Assembly (NCBI GenBank): GCA_037953625.1
Contig: CM075652.1
Location: 74,491,501 to 74,555,500 of the forward strand
Length of the DNA stretch: 64,000 nt
Reading direction: 5' to 3'
DNA from: Crotalaria pallida
Taxonomy: Eukaryota; Streptophyta; Magnoliopsida; Fabales; Fabaceae
In this document: positions 45,925-56,480 of the stretch, piece by piece
Numbering within the stretch: the stretch's first letter is position 1
How the letters are laid out: the number at the start of each line of letters is the position of its first letter
The notes under the pieces: model-generated
Told to the model about the DNA's origin: nothing
The model's input: the letters and a program-made list of their open reading frames with translations, nothing else
The model's database searches: none
Translations under genes and position numbers: made by a program

Positions 45925-47104
45925 CTCAACGCAGCAGAAAAATATTGTAAAATCTGAACATTCAAAAGACACAAAAGTACAGAGAGTTGATTTTCGATAT
46001 AAAACCCAAGCATAGAGAAACATATAGCAAAGAAATTTCAGAAACAAAGAAAAAATTCAAAGTTCAAAGAAGCAAAGTTCACGAAGTCAATGATCAGTAT
46101 GAAAGGTAGCACAATCCAAAGGCGAGGCTACACATGCAATAGAAAGAAGAGCCCGCTTCCGTTGCAAATTTTCAAAAAGAAGAGCAAATTGAATAAGAAG
46201 CAAGTGAAAAACGAAGTTTCAGTTCACAAGGGGGTTGACCCCTCCTATCAGATCTACATGCAGAAAGTAACGATGCATCGCCAAGGGCGCCTCCAAGGTG
46301 CCTAAGCAGATAGAAATTCAATAATAATCTAAAGCTGGAAGCATCCCCAAAAGCCCACGTATTGATGTGCAAGTGCCCACAAAAGAAAGAAAGGCAAGAA
46401 TAAAGAAAAGCAATAGCTTGGAAAAATTTGAAAATACACTCAGTAAAAGCGACATGGTGTAACAGTATCAAAATGATGCTCAAACAAAGGACAAGTGTGT
46501 GCATTTATTATTGTAAGCATGAATCAATCTTCATGAGGCATGACAAAAATGAAGTCGGCCCTGACAAAGACGGTCCTACCCAAGGTGGCCCTATCAAAGG
46601 CAAAAGACAAGAGCCCCGCCAAGACCAAATAGTCAATGTTGGTGCTATTAATAGCCAAACATAGCAGTAAAGAAACATACAAAATCACGACCAAAGAAAA
46701 ACAAGGAAGGCATATTCAGACTCACTCAAGAAATGAAAAGCATAATCAGACACTCATAAGCAGCAAAATCTTCAAAAGCGGTCATACTTTCTGACGCCTT
46801 TCAAGTAAAGCAGAAATTAAAACAAGCATCAAAAGCAAAGCATAAAGCTTACTGAACGAATGCTTCCAAGCTAAAATTGCAACCACAATTAAAAGGCAAG
46901 ACCAGTTCAAAAATCAAAGTGAACCCAGTCCAGCAGTTAGCAAGCGCAATCCAAGTGATACATGAGTACAAATAAGTTGAGTTGATAATCACAGAAAATG
47001 GAGTTGTCAAAATCAACCCCAACAAAAAAGCAAGTACAGTCGCCTTCAAGAAGCTTTTGCATTAAAGAGGAAAAACTTTTCTCTTTCATGCAAAAGGGGG
47101 CTTA
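45925..47104. other. Non-coding interval before a putative LTR
   Basis: Same purine-rich texture as 42650-45800. It ends with a polypurine tract AAAAGGGGG (47092-47100). No coding region supported. Confidence 0.4.
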
Positions 47105-47878
47105 TGTTTAGGATTGGAAAAATGGGATTGGGCCTTGATCTGTTAAGCAAAATAAAAAGAAAAGAAATAAAGTGAAGTCCAACAATAAGGTCCAAATGGT
47201 AATCAAGGCCCATGACACAGCAGATACCAGGATGAGAAGGGCGCCCTCCCCCAGAGCGTCCCCTCCAAGCAGCAACAGCAAAGGAACGTGGATTCCCATT
47301 GTAGAGTCTTCTCCAACAAGCTTTTCCACTCTTGGGCCCAACACTCAATCAGAGAAGTCACTCAATATGCCATTAGTAGAAATTGTGTTAATCCAATCAA
47401 TAACAAAAGTGGAATTACTTGTACTCCTTGCTGAAGACAACAGTGAGAATAACCGGTGCACAAGGAGAAGAAACTGCACAATGACCACCAGACCAAAAGA
47501 GAAGAACGTGAAGCCTAAGCTACTGACCAACTATAAAAGGAGAGCATGAAACAGTGAAACTCAATTCAACCCAACTCAATCAAGCACAAACTAAGCCAAA
47601 TACAACTCCCTACACACCAGAAAACCAGAGCAAAAATACAACGACTCAGAAGAGAGGATATACCACTGAGAGCTTGAGGAAGATAACCAAAGGGCGTCCT
47701 ATAAAAATCCTTTTCTCTTTGTATTAATCTATTGTTCACTGACCCTTTGTAACAAATACCATTCTTTCTTGTATCCCTCTCCAATATTCAATGAAATGAG
47801 GCCTTGATTTCACAAAGTTTACGAACCCACTTGCATTTTTATTATTTTCTCTAGAATTATAAATTCTTGGCAGAAACA
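47105..47878 (+). repeat. Probable LTR (774 bp) of an unclassified LTR retrotransposon
   Basis: Preceded by a polypurine tract, starts TGTTTAGGATTGG, contains a canonical TATAAAA (47532-47538) followed by an A/C-rich leader, and ends CTTGGCAGAAACA. Together these fit a 3' LTR whose internal region would lie to the left (about 42650-47100). The partner LTR is not in the window and no target duplication can be tested. Lineage unknown, perhaps gypsy. Confidence 0.48.
47532..47538 (+). promoter_or_regulatory. TATA box in the probable LTR
   Basis: TATAAAA in the context CAACTATAAAAGGAGAGC, followed by sequence rich in CAA/ACTCAA, a common plant transcription start context. Confidence 0.6.
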
Positions 47879-48816
47879 CGTAGATTCACCCATATAGACA
47901 ACAGTAATTATCGTTAACATTATATATATATGGACTTTTTTTGTCTAAGCCATAAATCTAAAATACAACGTTAATTATTGAAAAACTAAATAAATAAGTC
48001 TTTTATTCTTTTATGAGAAATGACTGAGAGACCTAGCTAAAGAGGCATGCACACAAGAATTTGACACTTATTATTTTTTAAATTAAAAATAAAATAAAAT
48101 AATAACATAAATAACAAATGTTACGCTATCTTGTGTATAGTTTTCTCTAAATAGATCTTTTAATCATTTTCTTCTTTCACTATATTACATTTTTTAACGA
48201 ATATTATCTTTTCATAAATTCTTATCATAAACCCTTAAAAAACCCAAAAAAAATATATTATAAAATTCTCATAAAAAATAACAAATACTAACAAGTGCGA
48301 TATTAATCTTTTTTTTAAAGGGAAAATATGCATTTCATTCAATAAAAGAAGATAGTACAAGCAAAACCAACGTTACCCAAACAAAATACATAATTTCCAC
48401 ACAAATAACGTTAAGAAAAGCAAGGTACTCTGCACCAACTGCATCTTCCATCTGGCCATGTGTCGTCAACCTCTTCCAAAATCGGTCTCTAACATGAGAT
48501 TCAACAACCTTTATCTCTAAGATAACAATCTCATCAATGATGGATCTAAGAACATTTCGGCAACAAGGAATCTCAAATTTGTAGTGATGAAGCCTCTGGA
48601 CAAAAGTCAAGTCAGAAGTATGCAAGTGAAGAGTTGTCTCTGCTAGTATTATTCTTCCAATTATTTGAAAAAAGATGATGCCCATCAGATCTGGAAGCTA
48701 ACAAAAAACACAAACCTCCCCAAAATAAAAACACTCAAAACAACTGAAAAAACTCTTATTTATATAACAAAGCTTGCACAAAGGCAAGAGTGAAACCCAG
48801 AAAAATATTAATGAGT
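47879..48816. other. AT-rich interval with a possible LINE 3' fragment
   Basis: Mostly AT-rich. The minus strand of 48685-48335 has a 116-aa open frame (contains FVQRLHHYKFEIPCCRNVLR). It is followed on that strand by TTGAATGAAATGCATATTTTCC and an A8 tail near 48315, which resembles the end of a retroposed sequence. I cannot name the source. Confidence 0.3.
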
Positions 48817-48964
48817 ATGCATTGACGGTGCAAAGTTGTTTACACTGTCAGTTCATCATTCACCATTCATTTGTATTACTTTTATTTAAAAGTCAATGAT
48901 TATAAACACATGAATGGTGGATGATACATCGATGGTGTAAAAAACCTTTACATTGTCGGTGCAT
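48817..48964. mobile_element. Foldback MITE (about 148 bp)
   Basis: Imperfect terminal inverted repeats of about 54 bp: left arm ATGCATTGACGGTGCAAAG... to CACCATTCAT, right arm its inverted counterpart starting at ATGAATGGTGGATGAT and ending GTCGGTGCAT. Almost the whole element is stem. The target duplication is not clear. No coding capacity. Confidence 0.7.
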
Positions 48965-49278
48965 CATCTATTTTCTCTTTTTGAATATATAAATCTTTTT
49001 ACAAAATCAATGTAACAATAATTATGATTTTTACAATTTTATTCTTAATTATTGTAGAGATAATAAGTTGAGAATTAATTATAAAGAGAAAATAAATAGT
49101 AGTAAAAACGAAAATAAAACTAATAAAAAATTTAACACAAACAGATACATTAATTACATTAAAAGAATAAATGTTTAATATTTTAAGAATTATTAAATTT
49201 AGTTTTTCAAAATTTTATTAACATTTTTTACTCTTTAAATTCAATCTTAAGAATTGTGGATAAACAAACCCTTTTATT

Positions 49279-49369
49279 ATTATTATTTTTTTTATTACAA
49301 TGGAAGGGTTCGAACCTCAATCCTAAGCTAAATGTTCCTAGGCTACCAACTAAGCTAACCACACGGGAC
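49279..49369 (-). mobile_element. tRNA-derived SINE, minus strand, 15-bp target duplication
   Basis: On the minus strand: GTGTGGTTAGCTTAGTTGGTA (A-box, tRNA-like start), a short linker, GGTTCGAACCC (B box, near 49309-49319), then an A/AAT-rich tail. It is flanked by perfect 15-bp repeats ACAAACCCTTTTATT at 49264-49278 and 49370-49384. A very short SINE of about 91 bp, in size like the one at 45815. Confidence 0.86.
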
Positions 49370-49384
49370 ACAAACCCTTTTATT

Positions 49385-50467
49385 TATACTTATAATCTTA
49401 AAGCTTATGTTATGAAACTGATGGAGAAATTTTTATTTTCTATTTTTTTTTTTTTATTTTGAAATTGGGTATGTAAGTTCGGAACGTGACTTGAACTTTT
49501 TTTACATTATGCCAATATGCCCAGATAAAAAGAAAGGCATTAATGTAAATCAAAAAAAAAAAAAAAAAGGAAAGGCATTAATTTATGGCTTTATCAAACA
49601 GCGACAGTTTGACTGCATTTTTTATTTTATTTCTGTTATTGTTTGACTGCATTTTTTTGTAAATATCACGAGCTAGGTTGCGTTTTCAAGAATTCAAGAA
49701 ACTCTCTCATACGGAGTAATTATTACTCCATCCGATATTACATGTAAGATTGAAGAAAAAAATTGGTATTATTTGTAATATTTTATTTTAATTTTTACGA
49801 ATATTTAATTATTTCTTTTCAAAAATATTTTTATTAAGTCAATATTTTTTAAAATTTCAATAATAATTATAGAGGTAATTTAAAAAAAATATATATTAAA
49901 TGTTTACATTTCGAACATCACTAATAACTCTAACCCACTTTTTTTATAGACGTAATTTTTTTATAAAAGATCTTATATATGATCGAAAAGAGTACTAAGA
50001 TCTTATTAATCAATATTTTAAGTGTATTATTTAAAAAATAAATTAAAAAATTAGCATGAAAAATCTAAATCCAATAATCTTTTATGTTTTAAATTCAATA
50101 TTTTTTTTGAAAAATATATTTTTTATATTTTTTTAGCTAATGTTCTAAGGATATTTTTGCATTTTTTTATTAATATAATTTTTGCTTTTTTTTAATCAAA
50201 GACAGCCAAATAGAAGTTATTTTACTAAAGTGTCCTTTTGTGAAGTGATTTATATTTTTCCATTCTTATTTTTTTTAAAAAAAAATTAAGTATTATTCTT
50301 ATTTCATCTTGTGTACCTAAATTAATCCATTCATATCCACCTTTTTTTTTTAAATTTTTGCCCAATTGATATATTTGATAAGTAAAAATTTTGATATTAT
50401 GTATAGACATCAATTACAAATAATGATTAAATTAAATTAAATTATAAGGCTTGATTGCAAATGAACA
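49385..50467. other. AT-rich intergenic DNA
   Basis: Low-complexity A/T runs. No coding or structural feature is seen. Confidence 0.6.
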
Positions 50468-50477
50468 TACATTATTC

Positions 50478-50528
<51 letters not shown>
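50468..50528 (+). repeat. ATT trinucleotide microsatellite
   Basis: About 18 tandem TAT/ATT triplets with one interruption at the left end. Confidence 0.95.
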
Positions 50529-50531
<3 letters not shown>

Positions 50532-50842
50532 GTAATATCCATTAAAAAATTCTTTTAATTATACAATATATCGACAAAGGTGTAGATGCAATACTACAAT
50601 ATAGACACCAACAGAGAACCAAAGTTTGATTCATGTTTTACTATGCTTGAACAATGAGTTCTTTATCTTATGAACAATGAGTTCTTTATCTTAAGAGGTA
50701 ACCAGGAGTGTTATATGTACATTTAAAATTGATGTTTGATTGCATATTTGTTTGTCTTGTGCAAAAATAGATTGGCTTTGAATATGAGATAAATAAATGT
50801 ATAATCAAATATCAATTCAAGATGTAAATATAATATTATTAT

Positions 50843-51237
50843 GAGTTAGGATTCATTAACATCATGTGTAAAACTTGGTTACTTACACCTTCACGTATCT
50901 TTTTATATATTATGAAATTTGTCAATTCAACCGTTGAATTATATGTTATTATCAAGTATAAATCAAGTGTACAAAATTTCATAGGATATAAAAATTATTT
51001 GATACTTCATTCGACTATTCTATTTTAACGGATACTGCGTTATTTAAAATATAAGTAAATATGTATTATTAGATTATATACCTACGAATATCCGAATGTC
51101 TGAAATTTGGTATGTATGATCGTCATGATAATAACATATAATTCAACGGTTGGATTGAAAAATTTCATAAAATATAAAAAGTTACGTGAAGGTGTAAGTG
51201 ACCAAGTTTTACACTTGATGTTAACGGGTACTAACTC
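50843..51237. mobile_element. Mutator-type MITE with 9-bp target duplication
   Basis: 395 bp with terminal inverted repeats of roughly 110 bp: GAGTTAG.. at the left and ..CTAACTC at the right, sharing long blocks such as GTGTAAAACTTGGT and ACTTACACCTTCACGTA. It is flanked by TATTATTAT at 50834-50842 and 51238-51246, the 9-bp duplication expected of Mutator-like elements. The duplication is low complexity but exact. No coding capacity. It lies about 170 bp upstream of the AHL core promoter. Confidence 0.85.
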
Positions 51238-51410
51238 TATTATTATTACCTTAATATGTCAATTATACCTTGGACCAGTGCAGAGGGGTAATATGGGCAT
51301 ATGGGACAATAAATTTAATTTTTTTTTTTAATGTATATAGGACAACAATAGATATATGAATGATAATTGTCATGGATTACATGACACCCTTGGCATATTT
51401 TATTTTAGAA

Positions 51411-51421
51411 CTTTATAAAAA
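51411..51421 (+). promoter_or_regulatory. Putative TATA box of the AHL gene
   Basis: CTTTATAAAAA, about 420 bp before the start codon and followed by a C/T-rich leader (51460-51830). The distance implies a long 5' UTR of about 380 bp. Confidence 0.5.
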
Positions 51422-51830
51422 GAAGCAAATAAGAGTGGAGTCCTGCAATAAAATAGCAGTTTCCCTTCCCATCCCAGCCTTATTCTCTTCCATTAATAAA
51501 TGCAAAGATAGTGGGAGAGAGTAATTCACAGTTTTTCTACCTCTAAAGATTAAAAAGGAGAAAAGAGACAGGGGAAAAAAAAAAAAGAAGGCTACATCTA
51601 CACCCTAATACTGATACTAACACTATTACTTGTTCTTCTGGCGCCATTGACACATTTTGTGTTCAAACTTAGCCATTCACCTTTCTCACCTCCCAAGTTT
51701 CCCCCATTCCTGGAAACACATATAATTATAACATCTGCATAAGCAATTAAGCATAACCCTTTTTCCTTTTTTTTTTCCTTTGGCATCTTTGTTTCTTCTT
51801 CATCTTTCTTGAAACCACTTACATTCATTC

Positions 51831-54800
51831 ATGGAAGAAGAAAAGATGAACAACACTGTCTCTGCAACAGGGCCACTCATAAACATGGACAATAATAACA
51901 ATGGAGGAGCAACAACAACAACAACAACAACAGTGGCACCACAAAGCTCTGATTTGTTTGGTAAGAAGAAGAGAGGGAGGCCAAGAAAATATGATGCAGA
52001 TGGAAACTTGAATATAAAGTATCAAAATGCAAAAACATCCCCACCACCTGGCTTTGCTGCATTGTCTCCAACAACTTCACCTTCTGAGTTTTCTTCTTCT
52101 TACAAGAGGGGTCGTGGCAGGTCAACCAACTCTACCAACTGGCAACTACTTTCTGCTTCTTCTTTTGGTTAGTTACTCCTCTGCACTACTTACTGTTTTG
52201 GTGGCCAATAAAAATTCAAATTTTTTTCAACAATAGTGAAAGAAAAGGAAAAAAAAAACTTTTTACTAAAATAAATCATGGAATCCCAGATTCTTGGACC
52301 TGTTGACCATGACCATGTTTGAAGTCCAAAGTCTCTTGGTTTGGTAATTTTATGTCTGGAATAGTGTATATACCCTGCTGAATTTAAAACTTTTTACTAA
52401 CATAAATCATGGTAATTTTTTTTTATTTTTTATTGATGGGGTTGGGTCTTAGGCAAGGTTTTAAATTGCGGTTGCGGATGCGGGGACTACTGAATCCTTA
52501 ACATTGCGGACTATTTCGAGCCAATGCAGCCGTAATTGTAGTTGCGAAGTGATTGCCAAAAAGCTCAAAACTTTTGCATTGCGTTATCAATTGCGATTGC
52601 GAACGTAGATTTAAAACCTTAACGCTGGATTTAAGCTCAATTCAATTTGAAGATCAGAAAAATTTCGTAATGACTGCTTGGTTCAAATTTTATTTACCTT
52701 TTTTTTTCCCTTTTCTGTCAATGGGAAAATAGTTAGGGGTGGGCTCATGGCCTGCGAAAAAAAAATATGAATTTTTTTGGTGTTTGTGGATGACAATCTA
52801 ATGTTGATATGTATATTTGTTTGAAATTCAATGTCTGGAAAAGTGTATATACTCTGCTGAATTTAAAATTTTGGTTTCAAAAGACTAATTTTGATGCTGA
52901 AAATGATTTAAATGTATAAATGCTGCTTTCAAATACATTGAGTATTTCTGTGTCTGTAATCTTTGAAGGTGAGGCATTTGCAAACACGGCTGGTGCGGAT
53001 TTTACGCCATATGTTGTGACTGTTTATACTGGACAGGTATTGCTGAAATCGGTTTGTATTTGTTACTTAGCCTTACATATTGATATGTATTAGTTTGGTT
53101 GCCCTGCAAAAGAGCAAATTAATTTATTTTGTATTCAAAAGAGCTTATAATCGAAAACTTCATGAAAGAGGTTTGATTGAAACAAAAAAGTGGCTATTTC
53201 CCAAAATTTAAGTGTTATCAAACATGTATAGCTGTGATTTCCTCAGCAATTTTGATTTTAACACATTGTTGGCTTTTAGTAAGAAATACAGATCTTAATT
53301 CTTACCTCTTCACTTTGCAGGATGTTGCTGGAAAGATCATGTCATTTGCACAGAAGGGTCCAGGAGGAATATGCATTCTTTCTGCTAATGGAACTATCTC
53401 TAATGTTGCCATGCGCCAATCAGGCTCTTCAGGAGGCATTTTGACTTACGAGGCATGATCTCTTAATCTAATCATCTAAATGCTCTTTCAGTTTATACAT
53501 GTACTTCATACATTTTTTTTCTTCTAAATGTTAATTAAACTTATTGTATTTCCATTATACGATGCCTTTCGTGATTAAATAATCCCTGGAAATAATCTCA
53601 TGGACTATCCAAGTTATGTTTTCTGTTCTGCTAAGTATAGAATATGGATATACTATATATAATTGCAATGAGTATATTTTATTATCATACTATCTCTGTT
53701 TGTACATCCCTGTAGTGTTGCACAAAGTTTCTTCTCTATCTATTCGCTGGATACTGAAAATTGGCTTATGGCATCAGCTCTAGTTTGTGAGAACAAAATT
53801 CATAAATGGGAAATGAATTAATTTCAAATATGCAGAACTAAAAGCTTAATATAGACGTAATCCATTAGCTAGAAACATTAACTTTACTCAATTTCATGGT
53901 AAACACATGTCTAGCAATGTCCTTTTCAGTGAACATAGCCTTTAGTGCTGTGTCAAACTCAAATTTACCAACACACCTGTCTGAGGTTAATGTCGTATGT
54001 CGTCTTCTTATGTTTTGCATGTTCTCCTGTTAGTGATACAGCTCTTTATGATATACGAGTACAGTAATTTTATCGTCATTATTCAATAACTTAATCCGCT
54101 ATTTACTTTCAGGGTCGATTTGAAATTTTATCTTTGTCTGGATCCTTCATGGTCTCTGAAAGTAGTGACATAAGAAGTCGAAGTGGTGGATTGAGTGTAA
54201 CACTATCTGGCCCTGATGGCCGTGTGATAGGAGGTGCTGTTGCTGGTCTATTGACAGCTGCTGGCCCTATCCAGGTATCATAGTTTCGTTACTTCTTTCT
54301 ACAAGATTTATTTGTAAATTGATTTTTTATCCTTACTGTGAATTGCATTGTAGTGAGATTTGAAATCAAGACCTTCATAAGCTATCTTAGAACATAGTTT
54401 ATTATTTATTATTTAGAAAAATTCGAAAACTGCATCTTTGCAATATTTGGTAAATGACAGGAGTTAAATGCAGTTGTGATGGAGTTGCAGCTATGTTATG
54501 TTTACAGCAATTGATGCGACTGCACACAGTTGCAATGCGGTTATGGAAACTATCAAAACTGCAATATTGCAGCAGTAATTGTAGTTGTGGATAGCAGTTT
54601 GAAACTCTGATTTAGTATAGTAATTGTTTAGCTTCTTGGTTGCACCACTTGCATAACCAAGATCATAAGAACTGTAACAGCATGTACTATTTTAACGAAT
54701 GAAATAAAGATAAAAGTCATGATTGATAATCATAACTCGTTTTTGGATCACTTTTTTTCTCCAACGAGGTTTCAGCACTATGAAGAATGCCATCCTGATT

Positions 54801-55155
54801 TTGTTATTAACTGTTTCAGATTGTGATGGCAAGTTTTACGCCAAATGGTTACAAGACTCAAAAAAAGAAGCAACATCGTGAACATATGGTGGCCTCACCT
54901 CTTTCAAGTGCTCCAGATGCAGTGACAACAGCAAGGCCTATCTCACAAGCAAATCCTAATCTTGATGGTGAAAACTTTCCGATAACTATGTCTCAGTTTC
55001 CGAAACAAAACCAGAGAGAGTCTGTCAGTGTTTCAACGATTGGTGATACACAGAACCTAGATGCCACACCTAATATTGCTGCTAGTTGGAATGATTCTGA
55101 AGAATATTCAGATCAGAGGATATCCCCAGACATCAATATATCTTTGGAAGATTAA
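51831..55155 (+). CDS. AT-hook motif nuclear-localized protein (AHL), five exons
   Basis: DNA-binding chromatin protein of the plant AHL family, which binds AT-rich DNA through AT-hooks and oligomerises through the PPC/DUF296 domain. Coding exons: 51831-52167, 52969-53036, 53321-53452, 54113-54274, 54820-55155; total 1035 nt, 344 aa. N-terminus with Asn and Thr runs, AT-hook KKKRGRPRKYD (residues about 45-55), a second hook-like KRGRGRST (about 92-99) in which the core proline is replaced by serine, PPC domain about 122-245 (ADFTPYVVTVYTGQ, DVAGKIMSFAQKGPGGICIL, GRFEILSLSGSFM), then a polar tail. The intron-containing, two-hook form fits clade B. Intron 3 has a GC donor. Introns 1 and 4 hold decayed repeat elements. 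Confidence 0.93.
52455..52620. mobile_element. MITE-like element in AHL intron 1
   Basis: 166 bp with 12-bp perfect terminal inverted repeats (AAGGTTTTAAAT / ATTTAAAACCTT) and internally repeated TTGCGGTTGCGGATGCGG-type sequence, GC-richer than the intron around it. No clear target duplication. Confidence 0.6.
53453..54112 (+). other. GC-AG intron 3 of the AHL gene
   Basis: The exon 3 end (TACGAG) is followed by GCATGA instead of GT, while the acceptor TTTCAG at 54112 is normal. The protein junction YE|GRF is the standard AHL one, and reading on from GAG gives a stop after one codon, so the GC donor is needed for a full product. Confidence 0.8.
54470..54605. mobile_element. Possible decayed relative of the intron 1 element, in intron 4
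   Basis: The texture 'gttaaatgcagttgtgatgg...gcagtaattgtagttgtggat' echoes the intron 1 element with G-to-A/C-to-T changes at CG sites. The ends are not resolved. Confidence 0.35.
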
Positions 55156-55213
55156 TAGAAGGTTTTTAGTGCTGTTCTTGTCTTGTGTTGTTTTCCTTTC
55201 TGATCAATAAGAG

Positions 55214-55364
55214 AAATGTCATATCCTCCTAATAAGCTAGCCTAAAAATCCTCCTAACTATAGAAAAGTAATGTGTCACTTCAATATGGGTAGAAAAAGA
55301 CGCATGAAACTTTCTTATGGATAGGAGGATTTTTAAGTTAATTTATTTGGAGGATATAACATTT
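55214..55364. mobile_element. MITE in the AHL 3' region
   Basis: 151 bp with imperfect inverted repeats of about 45 bp: AAATGTCATATCCTCC...AAAAATCCTCCTA and its complement TAGGAGGATTTTTAAG...GGAGGATATAACATTT. It lies 58 bp after the AHL stop codon, so it is probably transcribed in the 3' UTR. Confidence 0.75.
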
Positions 55365-56139
55365 ATCTGTCTATCATATTCCCATATTCCACCATATTTA
55401 AGTTTTTTCTTCTGTTTTCAGGTGATGCAGAGGCTGACATGGTAACTGGATGAAACTAACACCAGAAGTTTGTCATGACAACTAGGTTATTTATTTGACA
55501 TATATGTACAGTTGTCAGGAATTAGAAAGGATTATTGTGGCCTTATTATTTTTTTTATCTTACAGTTTCTGCTGAAAACTAAAGTTTTCTCTCTTTTTCT
55601 TTTCCTTTCGAGTTGGAAGCTAAGTGTTCGGGATGATCAAATAGATTGTAAGCTATTCTGTTGAGATTGTTTCAGTAAAATTCCTTTATTTTTTTTATGT
55701 TTTTTTTTTTTTTTTTTTTTTTGCCTTTCACTTCTGCACTTTGCTTCAGTCAACAACAAATTAGTGTTACATTAAGCACATATTTTACTTTTCTTAGTCT
55801 ATTGCTGAAACCCAAAGGGATCATAGTTTCCCATTCCAACCTCAGAACTTGGTTTGCATCACAAGAAGCTAAAAGAAAAAAGGCATTGAAATTTACTGGA
55901 TGGGATTAAGAAGGCAGATGTAAGGTAGAGGGAGAACAAAGAGTAGAAAGTGTATGTAAGTGATCGAATTTATCGGAGTCTAGCAAGGCTAGGAGAACAC
56001 TTTAAGTTCAATGCATATAGAGCTAACCAACTCAAAGTTATTTTCCTAACGTTACCATCAAGCTCAGGGTATGAAAGTGACCACTTGATAGTTGATACAG
56101 CTTTGTTTAGCGAGTCAGCAACTCGATTGTATGAAGGAA
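55365..56139. other. AHL 3' UTR and downstream DNA
   Basis: Includes a T-rich run at about 55695-55722. The polyadenylation site is not certain. No further gene seen. Confidence 0.5.
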
Positions 56140-56480
56140 CGTGTTTAGCTGTGATTCTCCCTAAATAGCCTTCTCTCTCACAAAATACAAGTTAAGCTCA
56201 AAGTGCATGGTCCTGGTGAGAAGAATTGAACTGGAAGGGAGTACACTCATGTTGTCCCAAGAGATGTCGGGTGGCTTTGTGACAGCTATCTTTGATTCAG
56301 TAAACAGAGTTTTTAAAGCAAGGACTTCTGCAACTATTCCTGCCATGCTGCGAAATTCTGCTTCCGTGCTAGATCATGATGCAACTAATTGCTTTTTCAG
56401 AGGACCATGATACTAAGTAGACCTGCGACCATCGATGTCAGCTACCCGATCTGTGTCACAATAGGTAGTGATGTTAAGGT
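56140..56480 (-). pseudogene. Ty1/copia RNase H relic
   Basis: On the minus strand the frame shows the copia RNase H pattern with decay: YCDTDRVADIDGRRST, then STEAEFRSMAGIVAEVLALK, SWDNMSVL and LLTRTMHFELNLYFVREKAI (compare family STAEAEY..A, CDN, RTKHIE...HFVREK). Stops interrupt it (a TAG after STEAEF's neighbourhood and after RRST). It is more diverged than, and not from the same lineage as, the SIRE-like elements. Nothing else of that element is recognisable nearby. Confidence 0.72.
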
